Positions 53,176-63,592 are shown, counted from the first letter of the stretch. The stretch: 64,000 nucleotides of DNA from Methanoculleus formosensis (GCF_025384765.1 NZ_VHLL01000003.1:62001-126000); one strand, 5' to 3'. Notes: a model not told the origin generated them from the letters alone. A program made the numbers and translations.

Positions 53176-53936
53176 TCCCTGAATGCTGCGAGGCTCCGCT
53201 TTGCCTCCTCAAGCGATCTCCCCTCGATAACGACCGGGCCGGAGTAGTCCCGGGCAATGACCCTTCCGGCCTTCTCCCAGGGGATGGTTCCCTCGCCGAG
53301 CGCAAGGTGCTCGTCCGAGCGCCCGTGGTTATCGTGGATGTGCAGGTGATCGACCTCCCGGACGTGCCCGAGGAATGCGTCCACGAGTCCGTTGGTGTTT
53401 GCGTGCCCGAGATCGAGCGTGACCCCGATCCCCGCGATCCCTTCGGTGAGTCCGAGAACCTCCTCGGGGTAGCGGCAGAGGAAGTCTTTGATGCTGATCA
53501 TGTTCTCGACGCACGCAAGGACGCCATGCTCCTCTGCGTACCCCCCGATCTCAACGAGCGCGGTCTTCTGCATCTCCCAGACCTTCTCAGGGACGAGCTT
53601 GCCTACCGGGGAGACGAAACCCGGGTGAATGGTCACCCGGTCGGTCAGTTCGGCCGCGTGCTGGATGCAGCAGCAGGTCTGGCGGATCGATTCGCGCCAG
53701 ATCGGGTAGTTCAAGGACGCGAGGTTTAAGTCGCTGTAGGGCGCGTGCACGGTCGCGAGAAGGCCGGTGGTATCGAGGATCTCCCGGACAGCGGCAGAGT
53801 TCTCCGGGTTGTCCAGGCGATACTTCCCGTCGGCGACGATCTCCCATCCGGCATACCCGATCTCTTCAAGCCCGTAGACCCACTCGCGCGATGCCCAGAT
53901 CTTCGATGAGGCTGAAAAATACGGGACAAGACTCAT
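53163..53936 (-). CDS. Xylose-isomerase-like TIM-barrel sugar-phosphate isomerase/epimerase
   Basis: A 257-residue protein of the AP endonuclease 2/xylose isomerase-like superfamily. 'ATVHAPYSDLNLAS', 'VTIHPGFVSPVGKL', 'LACVENMISIKDF', 'GVTLDLGHANTNG' and 'VDHLHIHDNHGRSDEHLALGEG' supply His, Glu and Asp metal ligands at strand ends. The reaction is unknown; similar archaeal proteins are called sugar phosphate isomerase/epimerase. Its ATG overlaps the UPF0200 stop (ATGA) and it runs into rnz, so it is the second gene of this operon. Confidence 0.86.
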   Translation of the reverse strand: MSLVPYFSASSKIWASREWVYGLEEIGYAGWEIVADGKYRLDNPENSAAVREILDTTGLLATVHAPYSDLNLASLNYPIWRESIRQTCCCIQHAAELTDRVTIHPGFVSPVGKLVPEKVWEMQKTALVEIGGYAEEHGVLACVENMISIKDFLCRYPEEVLGLTEGIAGIGVTLDLGHANTNGLVDAFLGHVREVDHLHIHDNHGRSDEHLALGEGTIPWEKAGRVIARDYSGPVVIEGRSLEEAKRSLAAFREWFV

Positions 53937-54484
53937 TCTTCTCCACCCCCGAGGCGGCAGAGGAGGGCGCGAACCTCTGCGGCGAACTCTTCGAGCGATC
54001 CTTCGTTCGTGACCCGGCAGTCCGCCCCCTCAAGGGCACGCCCGAGCCCCCACCCGAGTTCCCGCTCATCGCGGGCCCGGAGTTCGTCGGGGGTGAGGGA
54101 GTCGTCTGACCGGCCGCGGTTCGCGAGCCGCCGGTAACGCGTCTCAAACGACGAATCGATCCCGATGAGCGTGAAGTCCGGGAAGTGCCCCTTGAACGCC
54201 GTCACCTCATAATCTCCCCGGATGCCGTCCACGAGCACCACCAGGGCGCCCGTCGCCTCGATCCTCGGGATGGTGATCCGGGCGATGGCATCCATGCCGA
54301 GGTCTGCGCGCAATTTCCCGGCGATTGTGCCGCAGTTCGCATCGGTCAGGGGAAGCCCGGCTTCCTTCACCCGTTCCCGTATCGCATCGCCCATGACCAC
54401 GACCGGTATCCCGAGGTCCCGGGCGATCCTCGATGCCTCTCCCTTCCCGCTTGCCGGCATACCAACAATTCCAATGACCTTCAT
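53933..54484 (-). CDS. UPF0200 P-loop kinase-like protein
   Basis: A 183-residue nucleoside/dephospho-CoA kinase-like ATPase. 'VIGIVGMPASGKGEASRIARDL' features are the Walker A loop (residues about 3-24), 'VVVMGDAIRERV' follows, 'VVLVDGIRGDYEV' is Walker B, and the lid 'YRRLANRGRSDDS' is basic. UPF0200 proteins are archaeal and the substrate is unknown. ATG 54484 is fixed by AGGAGAA 6-7 bases upstream; the longer frame to 54622 is not used. It is the first gene of the minus-strand operon. Confidence 0.87.
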   Translation of the reverse strand: MKVIGIVGMPASGKGEASRIARDLGIPVVVMGDAIRERVKEAGLPLTDANCGTIAGKLRADLGMDAIARITIPRIEATGALVVLVDGIRGDYEVTAFKGHFPDFTLIGIDSSFETRYRRLANRGRSDDSLTPDELRARDERELGWGLGRALEGADCRVTNEGSLEEFAAEVRALLCRLGGGEE

Positions 54485-54631
54485 CAGGTTTCTCCTATAT
54501 TCCAGAACAGCGAGCCGTGCCGGCGAGAGACCGGCTGCAGGATCCCGGCGGTGCAGGGTGCAGCGGCCGCCACAAATGTCTTCATAGACGTGCGTTCCCG
54601 TCGATATTATGCTTAACGTCACCAGAACGGG

Positions 54632-55330
54632 TCAGGGCTCCGGACCGTAGGCGACCTCACCGTCTTCCCGGGTCCGGATATAGACCCTGCGGCCGAGCGG
54701 TGCCGCTGCCGCCTTGAGTTCCTGCCGGGTCAGGGGCACGAAGCCCGGGGCCACCCCCTGCTGGAGCACGAGGTCGAGTCCGCGGGTATCCTCTGCGATG
54801 GCCGGGAGGTCTTCTTCGCGGCCCCGAAAGAGGGTGACCACGGCCAGGCAGGTCTCAAGGCGGCCGTCGGCCTTCGCGCGTCTGCAGGCGGCGAGCGACT
54901 GCTTCACAGCATCGGCGGCGGTGAGTCCCAGAAGGTCGTCGTAACGCTCCCACGTTGTCTTGATATCGAGCGAGATCATCTCCACAAGGCCCCCGTCGAG
55001 GAGGTCCTCGATCACCCGGGGAAATATGCCGTTTGTGTGCAGCCCGACAGAGAACCCCATCCTGCGGGCGGCGGCGGCGAGGTGGACGAGTGCCGCCCCC
55101 TGCAGGGTCGGCTCCCCCCCGGAGAAGACCACGGCGCCCGCAACCGTGCGGGACTCCCGGATCATCGCGAGGATATCATCGGCGTCGCGGAGATCCTCGC
55201 CACCCTGGATGGCGACGTTGTGGCAGTAGAAGCAGCGCGCGGGGCACCCCCGGAGAAAGACGGTGCAGGCCGCCCGCCCTCGCCAGTCGACGGTGCTGAT
55301 CGGGACAAAACCTCCGAAATTGACGTACAA
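54632..55330 (-). CDS. Anaerobic ribonucleotide reductase activating protein, radical SAM
   Basis: A 232-residue radical SAM enzyme. 'RGCPARCFYCHNVAIQ' is the CxxxCxxC cluster site, 'VVFSGGEPTLQG' is the SAM-binding GGEP motif, and 'LHTNGIFPRVIEDLL' and 'ISLDIKTTWERYDDLLG' follow. It matches the NrdG2/TIGR02495 type, which activates class III ribonucleotide reductase or a pyruvate-formate-lyase-like enzyme by generating a glycyl radical. It lies upstream of the operon starting at 54484 with a gap of about 150 bases and is probably its own unit. The partner reductase is not in the window. Confidence 0.87.
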   Translation of the reverse strand: MYVNFGGFVPISTVDWRGRAACTVFLRGCPARCFYCHNVAIQGGEDLRDADDILAMIRESRTVAGAVVFSGGEPTLQGAALVHLAAAARRMGFSVGLHTNGIFPRVIEDLLDGGLVEMISLDIKTTWERYDDLLGLTAADAVKQSLAACRRAKADGRLETCLAVVTLFRGREEDLPAIAEDTRGLDLVLQQGVAPGFVPLTRQELKAAAAPLGRRVYIRTREDGEVAYGPEP

Positions 55331-55411
55331 ATGATCACCAGGCGATAAAGAGATGCTCCGTTATTTCTTGTAAGCCTTGGCTTTCCGGCTATGAAACAAG
55401 ATCTGAATAAG

Positions 55412-55443
55412 GTAAAGTCAAGTTTACTTGTTGAGATAACAAG
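55412..55443. promoter_or_regulatory. Nested palindromes upstream of thiC, possible operator
   Basis: GTAAA-N6-TTTAC (55412-55427), CAAGT-TT-ACTTG (55419-55430) and CTTGTT-GAGAT-AACAAG (55427-55443) are adjacent perfect inverted repeats. They lie about 30-60 bases upstream of the probable thiC TATA box and may bind a dimeric regulator such as the archaeal thiamin regulator ThiR. Binding is not shown here. Confidence 0.4.
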
Positions 55444-55473
55444 CAGAATTTAGCCCAAATCTCAAAAACGAGC

Positions 55474-55482
55474 CTTTATCAA
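55474..55482 (+). promoter_or_regulatory. Probable TATA box of thiC (near-leaderless)
   Basis: CTTTATCAA at 55474-55482 is 24-32 bases before ATG 55506, as expected for a leaderless mRNA. No clear ribosome site precedes the ATG. Confidence 0.45.
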
Positions 55483-55505
55483 CTCTTTTCTGCAAATATA
55501 GGGCC

Positions 55506-56780
55506 ATGGGTCTCATAGAAGACGCCCGGCGCGGCGTCGTCACCGAAGAGATGCGGATCGTCGCAGCAGCGGAAGGGGTTACCGAAGATTTCGTCCGGCG
55601 CGGCGTGGCCGACGGCCATATCGTCATCCCGGTCTCCCCTTACCGGAAGGTGAAGATCTGCGGTATCGGCGAAGGGCTCCGCACGAAGGTCAACGCGAGC
55701 ATCGGGACGTCGACAGATATGGTCGACGTCGATATGGAGATCGAGAAGGTGCGGCAGGCAGAGCGTGCCGGTGCCGATACGCTGATGGAACTCTCTACCG
55801 GCGGCGATTTCATGGAGATCCGGCGCCGGGTCGTCGAGGCGACCACCCTCTCGGTCGGGTCGGTCCCGCTCTACCAGGCATTCATCGAGGCCGCCCGGAA
55901 GCACGGGGCAGTCGTCCACATGGAAGAGGACGACCTCTTCCGCATCACGGCGGAGCAGGCAAAGGCCGGAACCAACTTCATGGCGATCCATACCGGGATC
56001 AACTACGAGACGATGAAGCGCCTGCAGAACCAGGGGCGGCACGGCGGGCTCGTCTCCCGGGGCGGGGCGTTCATGACCGCGTGGATGCTCCACAACGAGA
56101 AGGAGAATCCGCTGTATTCTGAGTTCGACTACCTCGTCGAGATCTTGAAGGAGCACGAGGTCACCCTCTCCTTCGGCAACGGTATGCGGGCGGGCGCCGT
56201 CCACGACGCGACCGACCGTGCCCAGATCCAGGAACTGCTCATCAACGCGGAGCTCGCCGACAAGGCACACGAGCAGGGCGTGCAGGCGATCATCGAGGGG
56301 CCGGGGCATATCCCGATCGACGAGATCCAGACCAACGTCGTCCTGCAGAAGCGCGTCACGAACCGGAAGCCGTTCTACATGCTCGGGCCCCTGGTCACCG
56401 ACATCGCGCCCGGCTACGACGACCGGGTTGCCGCTATCGGCGCCGCGCTCTCCTCCTCTTACGGCGCCGACTTCATCTGCTACGTGACGCCGGCGGAGCA
56501 CCTGGCACTCCCCACCCCCGAGGAGGTCTACGAGGGCGTCATGAGCTCGAGGATCGCCGCCCACGTCGGGGATATGATCAAGCTCAAGAAGCGCGACGCC
56601 GACCTCGAGATGGGCCACGCCCGCCGCGACCTCGACTGGGAGCGGCAGTTTGCGGTCGCGATGAACCCCGAGCGCGCCCGGGCGATCCGGGCCGAGCGGA
56701 TGCCGGCCGATACCGACGGCTGCACGATGTGCGGGGACTACTGCGCGTTGAAGATCGTCGGCCGGCATTTTAATTTCTGA
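55506..56780 (+). CDS. thiC: Phosphomethylpyrimidine synthase
   Basis: A 424-residue radical SAM enzyme that converts aminoimidazole ribotide to HMP phosphate in thiamin synthesis. 'GTSTDMVDVDMEIEKVRQAERAGADTLMELSTGGD' features near 65-100, 'QGRHGGLVSRGGAFMTAWM' features, 'DIAPGYDDRVAAIGAALSSSYGADFICYVTPAEHL' features, and the C-terminal cluster motif 'CTMCGDYCALK' (CxxCxxxC) are all present. It is the short archaeal form. No TPP riboswitch is visible upstream. Palindromes and a TATA box lie upstream. It is a single-gene unit. Confidence 0.96.
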   Translation: MGLIEDARRGVVTEEMRIVAAAEGVTEDFVRRGVADGHIVIPVSPYRKVKICGIGEGLRTKVNASIGTSTDMVDVDMEIEKVRQAERAGADTLMELSTGGDFMEIRRRVVEATTLSVGSVPLYQAFIEAARKHGAVVHMEEDDLFRITAEQAKAGTNFMAIHTGINYETMKRLQNQGRHGGLVSRGGAFMTAWMLHNEKENPLYSEFDYLVEILKEHEVTLSFGNGMRAGAVHDATDRAQIQELLINAELADKAHEQGVQAIIEGPGHIPIDEIQTNVVLQKRVTNRKPFYMLGPLVTDIAPGYDDRVAAIGAALSSSYGADFICYVTPAEHLALPTPEEVYEGVMSSRIAAHVGDMIKLKKRDADLEMGHARRDLDWERQFAVAMNPERARAIRAERMPADTDGCTMCGDYCALKIVGRHFNF

Positions 56781-57261
56781 GTGGGATGGGGAGGGGGCTC
56801 CCTCCGGGATCTCGTTTTTAGGTTTTTTCGGGTAGCGGAGGGTGTTCGTTCTTCCGGGTGGTAGACTGCATGAGCTGCAGAGCCAGTCTTATCGTGCTTC
56901 CTTGCTCTTTGCACATATCTGAACGGCCACCATGGGCAAGTCCCAGTACAGTGGACCGTGGGGATATCGCCACTGGGGGAGGGGCTGACGGGGAGGGGGG
57001 TGCAGCCCCCCTCCCCTGTCTCCACTCTACAGATTTGCCTTGTAACCCCCACCCCACCCGGCCTCCGGCCTCCTCCCCCGCCTCTGGGGGGCGGGGGCAG
57101 TGCGTGGCGATATCCCCACGAAAACCGCGGATGGGGCTGTGCGACGAGCCAGGAGGGAGATTACGAGGATCGTGGGTTTTTTTGCCCCCACCGACGCCGC
57201 CCGAACCAAAAACCGCACCATTATCGCCTCCCTCACCCACATCCCCATACAAGGACAGCCC
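56781..57261. other. Intergenic region with inverted-repeat element
   Basis: About 480 bases without a protein gene. The first part has a T-rich stretch at about 56814-56828 (CGTTTTTAGGTTTTTTCGG), a likely terminator for thiC. The central part is a repeat element with 16-bp perfect inverted ends at 56958-56973 and 57104-57119. The last 100 bases hold an AT-rich TATGC/TTATCG-type region before the CMD-family gene. Confidence 0.6.
56958..57119. repeat. GC-rich inverted-repeat element, copy B (MITE-like)
   Basis: GTGGGGATATCGCCAC at 56958-56973 and its exact reverse complement at 57104-57119 bound a 162-base element. Inside is the perfect hairpin GGGGAGGGGGG-TGCAG-CCCCCCTCCCC at 56990-57016. 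A related copy with the same order (TATCGCCACT, G-run, GC hairpin) is at 23876-23927. No gene lies inside. It may be a miniature mobile or structural element. Confidence 0.7.
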
Positions 57262-57678
57262 ATGAAGCCTGAAAACGAACAGATAGTCAAAAGTTTTCTC
57301 GCCCACGCCGACGACCTCAGCGATGATATCACGGACGACGTAGAAGAGATGCTCGGCGTCGTGCCGTTCATCTTCTCTATCCTCCGCGACCGGCCCGAAT
57401 CCTTCGCGCTCTCCACTCTCGCCGACTACCGGTTCTCCCGGCCCGCCTCGCTTGATGCAAAGACCGCGGAACTCATCGCCGTTGCAGCCGCTGCAAGTGC
57501 CGGGGCGGACAGTTGCCTGAAGGTGCATATCGGGGCCGCGCTGAAAGAGGGCGCATCCCGCGACGAGGTCCTCGACGTCCTCCTCATCGCCGCGATGATT
57601 GGAAAGACCCGCGTCCTTGCATCCTCTCTCCGCCAGTTCCGGGAGGTCTGCGGCAAGGAGCAGGGGACCGGGAGGTAA
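57262..57678 (+). CDS. Carboxymuconolactone decarboxylase-family (AhpD-like) protein
   Basis: A 138-residue helical protein. 'LDAKTAELIAVAAAASAGADSCLKVHIGAALKEGASRDEVLDVLLIA' features are the CMD core. The usual CxxC pair reads AxSC, so only the second cysteine and the following His (CLKVH) remain; thiol-disulfide peroxidase activity is therefore doubtful. ATG 57262 starts the conserved part; the frame runs upstream into the repeat element without a better start. It is followed about 60 bases later by the folate gene. The function is unknown. Confidence 0.82.
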   Translation: MKPENEQIVKSFLAHADDLSDDITDDVEEMLGVVPFIFSILRDRPESFALSTLADYRFSRPASLDAKTAELIAVAAAASAGADSCLKVHIGAALKEGASRDEVLDVLLIAAMIGKTRVLASSLRQFREVCGKEQGTGR

Positions 57679-57740
57679 GCGGCCCGCCCTCATGTCGGAC
57701 GCGCATGCTTTATGGTGTGATTCACCAAAAACTCCCTGTA

Positions 57741-58316
57741 ATGAGCCAGACAAAGGCAGCCCTCCGCCTGCGGGCAAAAGAGGCCCGTTTCCTCCTCTCG
57801 CCCTCACAGCTCGCCGAATACAGCAGCAGCATAACTGAGCGGCTCCTCGATCTCCTCGACGGCTTTGAGACCGTCATGGTCTATGCCGCAAAAGCCCCGG
57901 AGGTCGAGACCTCCAACCTTATCGCGGCCCTGAACCGCCGGGGCGTGCGGGTCGTCGTTCCCATCATCGAGCGGGAGACCTGCGGCCTTCGCCTCTCCTA
58001 CCTCCCCGACCCCGGAGTCCTCGTCCCGAGCACGTTTGGCGTTCCTGAGCCGATCGGCCGCGAACTTCCGGCCCGGCCGGAGGATGTGGAAGTCGTCGTC
58101 CTGCCGATGCTCGCCTTCGACGCCGAAGGGAACCGGCTCGGCTACGGTGCGGGATACTACGACCGCTTCCTCTGCCGGTATCCCCACCCGAAGAAGATCG
58201 GCATCGCATACTCTTGCCAGCAGGCAGAGTGCATTCCCGCCGAGGAAAACGATGTGAAGATGGATTGCATCGTTACGGAAAAAGGGATCAACCGCCACAA
58301 CGGAAGTGGGCCCTAG
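57741..58316 (+). CDS. 5-formyltetrahydrofolate cyclo-ligase family protein
   Basis: A 191-residue protein of the 5-FTHF cyclo-ligase/MTHFS family: 'LRLRAKEARFLLSPSQLAEYSSSITERLLDL' features at the start, 'RGVRVVVPIIE' in the middle and the nucleotide-binding 'DAEGNRLGYGAGYYDRFLCR' near residues 130-150. It makes 5,10-methenyl folate from 5-formyl folate; methanogens use tetrahydromethanopterin, so the real substrate may be a related pterin or an off-path folate. ATG 57741 lies about 30 bases after a CTTTATGG box. The frame is open upstream without a better start. Confidence 0.85.
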   Translation: MSQTKAALRLRAKEARFLLSPSQLAEYSSSITERLLDLLDGFETVMVYAAKAPEVETSNLIAALNRRGVRVVVPIIERETCGLRLSYLPDPGVLVPSTFGVPEPIGRELPARPEDVEVVVLPMLAFDAEGNRLGYGAGYYDRFLCRYPHPKKIGIAYSCQQAECIPAEENDVKMDCIVTEKGINRHNGSGP

Positions 58317-58320
58317 GGAA

Positions 58321-58335
58321 AATTATATATATTAA
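58321..58335 (+). promoter_or_regulatory. TATA box and leader of the CDC48 gene
   Basis: AATTATATATATTAA at 58321-58335 predicts initiation near 58350-58355. The short leader carries the strong ribosome site GGGAGGAG at about 58365-58372, about 8-10 bases before ATG 58381. Confidence 0.65.
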
Positions 58336-60804
<2,469 letters not shown>

Positions 60805-60880
60805 CGGGAGCGCCCCCTGCCCGTGAGGCGCTCCCTCCGGGGGATCCGACCCCCACCAACTGGAATGGAATGTGATGCAC

Positions 60881-61333
60881 ATGAGTGACAGTCCAGCAGA
60901 CATCTTCGAGCAACTCAATGAACTGATGAAACGTCTCATGGAGCAGGGGCTCAAAGAGCAGGGAGAACAGAACAGACCGTTTGCCTACGGATTCAAGATC
61001 GTCCTACACGAGGCCGGAAAGCCTGAGATCCCGGCAACGGAAGCAACCCCCGTGGCAGAGCAGGAAGAACCCTCGTCCGAGGGGGCCATCGAGCCGATTG
61101 CAGAGATGTACACGACCGATGAAGACGTGATGGTGGCGATCGATCTCCCGGGCGCCGAGAAGGAGAACATTCACCTGTCACTCAACAACGGGACGCTGAC
61201 GATCATTGCAGGCGGCAACCAGCTGACTTCGGTGGAGATGCCGGCCGTAGATGCCGACTCAATGCAGTCGAGTTACAAGCACGGCGTCCTGGAAGTCAAA
61301 TTCTCCCGGGGCAAGTCGATCAGGATCGACTGA
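60881..61333 (+). CDS. Hsp20/alpha-crystallin small heat-shock protein
   Basis: A 150-residue chaperone. The N-terminal about 60 residues are variable and charged (NELMKRLMEQGLKEQGEQNRP). The alpha-crystallin-like core follows with 'EMYTTDEDVMVAIDLPGAEKENIHLSLNNGTLTI' features and 'SSYKHGVLEVKFSRG'. It lacks the C-terminal IxI motif, ending KSIRID. The start is ATG 60881, with GTGAT about 5 bases before it; ATG 60875 is an alternative. It lies 76 bases after CDC48, so the two proteostasis genes may be co-expressed. Confidence 0.88.
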   Translation: MSDSPADIFEQLNELMKRLMEQGLKEQGEQNRPFAYGFKIVLHEAGKPEIPATEATPVAEQEEPSSEGAIEPIAEMYTTDEDVMVAIDLPGAEKENIHLSLNNGTLTIIAGGNQLTSVEMPAVDADSMQSSYKHGVLEVKFSRGKSIRID

Positions 61334-61758
61334 GGCACCGGGGTGCCTGCCGGTCCGGCATCCCGGCAGCACCGCAATATTTTCGCCGGGAGCGGCATTC
61401 ACACGTGTTGGAACCGCCATTATCATGCGTGGCCCACCTCAGAGCGTCATCTCAGAAATACCTCCCCGGGAGGACGCGCGAGCATCACCAGGGCCGCCGA
61501 GGGCGGTTCCCTGAAATGCCGCTCCAGACAGGGCTTCTATACCGGAACCTTTCATCAAAATCTGCACGACACGTAAACGGCAGCATAGGAGCGTTGCTGC
61601 CCCCATTGGGTGCATCCATCGTGGAGGGTTGCCGGGAAGGATGAACCTGCAGACGGACTGCCGCAGCCAACCCTTTTTCAAGGCATCAACACCTACATAT
61701 ACAGTAATACCTATCTACTAGTCGTAGGGGCATTTGCCCGCCAGGTAGTGGTGATTAA
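61334..61758. other. Intergenic region with leader hairpins upstream of the FBP gene
   Basis: About 425 bases. Frames at 61251-61644 are non-coding in appearance. ACATATACA at about 61695-61703 is a probable TATA box for the FBP gene. The predicted leader (about 61722 to 61758) contains two short perfect hairpins, CTAC-TAGTC-GTAG and GGGCA-TT-TGCCC, before GGTGATT and ATG 61759. Confidence 0.5.
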
Positions 61759-62856
61759 ATGGTCAAAACCACCGTGTCCGTGATCAAAGCAGATGTAGGC
61801 AGTCTTCCGGGGCACTCCCGTACCCACCCGAAGCTCCTTGAAACAGCCGCCCGGATGCTCAAGGAGGCAGAAGGCAGCATCATCATCGACTCACACGTCA
61901 CCCATTGCGGCGACGACCTCGAGTTGATCATGACGCACACCAGGGGCGAGGATAACGAAGAGATCCACAAACTTGCGTGGAACGTCTTCACGGAATGTGC
62001 CCGGATCGCCAAGGAGATGAAACTCTACGGCGCCGGTCAGGACCTGCTCGCAGATGCGTTCAGCGGCAACGTCAAGGGCATGGGGCCCGGGGTTGCCGAG
62101 ATGGAGTTTGAAGAGCGCGGCTCAGACCCGGTTCTTGTCTTCATGGCCGACAAGACCGAACCTGGAGCGTGGAACTACTTCCTCTACCGGATCTTTGCCG
62201 ATCCCTTCAGCACGTCCGGCCTCGTCATCGACCCCTCGATGCATGACGGGTTCACCTTCGAGGTCCATGACGTCATCGAGAAGCGCAAGATCCTCTTCAA
62301 CACACCCGAAGAGTCGTACAGCCTTCTCGCTTACATCGGAGCGCCGAGCCGCTACGTGATCAAGTATGTCTGGAAGAGGAACGGCGAAATTGCTGCATCC
62401 ACCAGCACCCAGCGCCTGAACCTGATGGCCGGCCGCTATGTCGGGAAGGACGACCCGGTCATGGTCATCAGGGCACAGAGCGGGTTCCCCTCGGTCGGTG
62501 AGGTCATCGACCCCTTCAGGACACCGATCCTCGTGGCCGGCTGGATGCGCGGCTCGCACCACGGGCCGTTCATGCCGGTGGGCGTCTGCGATGCAAACTG
62601 CACCGCGTTTGACGGACCGCCGCGAGTCATCTGCCTCGGGTTCCAGATCTGCAACGGGAAGTTGATCGGGCCCGCGGATATGTTCGACGACCCGGCGTTC
62701 GACCGCGTCCGCGACCGGTGCTGCGAGCTCACCGACGTGCTCAGGGCCCACGGGCCGTTTGAACCGCACCGCCTCTCGCTTGAGGAGATGGAGTACACCA
62801 CCCTCCCCGGCGTCGAGAAGCAGTTCAAAGACCGCTGGGAAGACATCCCCGAGTAA
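61759..62856 (+). CDS. Fructose-1,6-bisphosphate aldolase/phosphatase, archaeal type
   Basis: A 365-residue bifunctional gluconeogenic enzyme (class V FBPase). 'TTVSVIKADVGSLPGHSRTHP' features at the N-terminus, 'DSHVTHCGDDLELIMTH' features (about 44-60) with the Mg2+ Asp residues, 'LADAFSGNVKGMGPGVAEMEFEER' features, and 'GMPSGEV/VIDPF' region are typical. 'YVGKDDPVMVIRAQSGFPSVGE' supplies the conserved Lys region for Schiff-base formation with DHAP, and 'WMRGSHHGPFMPVG' follows. Length is normal. GGTGATT lies 5 bases before the ATG. It is a single-gene unit with a short structured leader. Confidence 0.95.
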   Translation: MVKTTVSVIKADVGSLPGHSRTHPKLLETAARMLKEAEGSIIIDSHVTHCGDDLELIMTHTRGEDNEEIHKLAWNVFTECARIAKEMKLYGAGQDLLADAFSGNVKGMGPGVAEMEFEERGSDPVLVFMADKTEPGAWNYFLYRIFADPFSTSGLVIDPSMHDGFTFEVHDVIEKRKILFNTPEESYSLLAYIGAPSRYVIKYVWKRNGEIAASTSTQRLNLMAGRYVGKDDPVMVIRAQSGFPSVGEVIDPFRTPILVAGWMRGSHHGPFMPVGVCDANCTAFDGPPRVICLGFQICNGKLIGPADMFDDPAFDRVRDRCCELTDVLRAHGPFEPHRLSLEEMEYTTLPGVEKQFKDRWEDIPE

Positions 62857-63008
62857 CCTTTTTTTCCGACGCTGTTTTATCGGCTCCCGTAACGCTTCCG
62901 CCTTCGTGACATACCCCCCCGCACCCGACAGGCTTCCCCGGAGTCAAACGGCCGTCGGTGGTCGGTCAACGAAAACCTTAATGCATGAACATAACCATAT
63001 AAGAACAG

Positions 63009-63245
63009 ATGGTTAACGGTATCGTACTCCCTGTTAAGAAGGTTTTTTCGCTCGTAGACTCTAAAATCACCGTCGAGATCAAGGACGACGGCAGGAAACT
63101 CCAGGGACGGCTCGTTGCAGTGGATGAACACCTGAACCTGCATATGGACGAGACCACGGAGTATACCGGAGAACAGCGGGGCCGCGCCCTCGGGACCGTC
63201 GTCATCCGCGGCAATAATATCCTGACCATTGCACCCCTGCTCTGA
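63009..63245 (+). CDS. Sm-like RNA-binding protein
   Basis: A 78-residue archaeal Sm protein (SmAP). 'IVLPVKKVFSLVDSKITVEIKDDGRKLQGRLVAVDEHLNLHMDETTEY' features are Sm1 motif, and 'GRALGTVVIRGNNILTIAPL' is the Sm2 motif with the IRGNNI/V core. It forms heptameric rings that bind U-rich RNA. CCTTAATGC at 62977-62985 lies about 27 bases before ATG 63009, so it may be leaderless. It is followed by the Cys-rich winged-helix gene after 5 bases. Confidence 0.93.
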   Translation: MVNGIVLPVKKVFSLVDSKITVEIKDDGRKLQGRLVAVDEHLNLHMDETTEYTGEQRGRALGTVVIRGNNILTIAPLL

Positions 63246-63250
63246 TAGCC

Positions 63251-63592
63251 ATGTCCGACCAGGAGGAAGAAGCACTCAAGGTAATCCAGTCCCATCGTCA
63301 GGGAGTCCTCCAGAGCGAGCTCTGGAAACTTCTTGATATCGACAGCAGGAAGTGCTCGAGGATCGTGAAGAGGCTGCTTGATGCCGGGCTGATCGAGCGC
63401 ATCGAGTTTCGCAGCGACGGCATCAAGACTTACCTGCTGCGCGCGAAGAAGCGCGCGATCGACCCCTGCGTCATCCTTGCGGGAGGAGAGGTTCTCCCCT
63501 GCATCGGCTGCGATCAGGAGTGCACCCCGGAAGAGTGCGCGCTCCTCCTCGACTGGATGTACCAGCTTGCTCTTGAAGAGTATCAGGAGTAA
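63251..63592 (+). CDS. Winged-helix protein with C-terminal Cys cluster
   Basis: A 113-residue protein. Residues 1-65 are a winged helix ('ALKVIQSHRQGVLQSELWKLLDIDSRKCSRIVKRLLDAGLIERIEFRSDGIKTYLLR' features). Cysteines at 73, 84, 87, 91 and 96 (C-x10-C-x2-C-x3-C-x4-C) follow, in a segment 'PCIGCDQECTPEECALLL'. Such clusters can bind Fe-S or zinc, so it could be a redox or metal sensing regulator. It starts 5 bases after the Sm gene stop, suggesting one transcript. Its homologues are known only as archaeal HTH proteins, to my knowledge. Confidence 0.8.
   Translation: MSDQEEEALKVIQSHRQGVLQSELWKLLDIDSRKCSRIVKRLLDAGLIERIEFRSDGIKTYLLRAKKRAIDPCVILAGGEVLPCIGCDQECTPEECALLLDWMYQLALEEYQE

Noticed and set aside
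55331-55505. TPP riboswitch upstream of thiC
   Set aside because: No CTGAGA or other THI-box core is present in the gap, and the TATA position suggests little or no leader.
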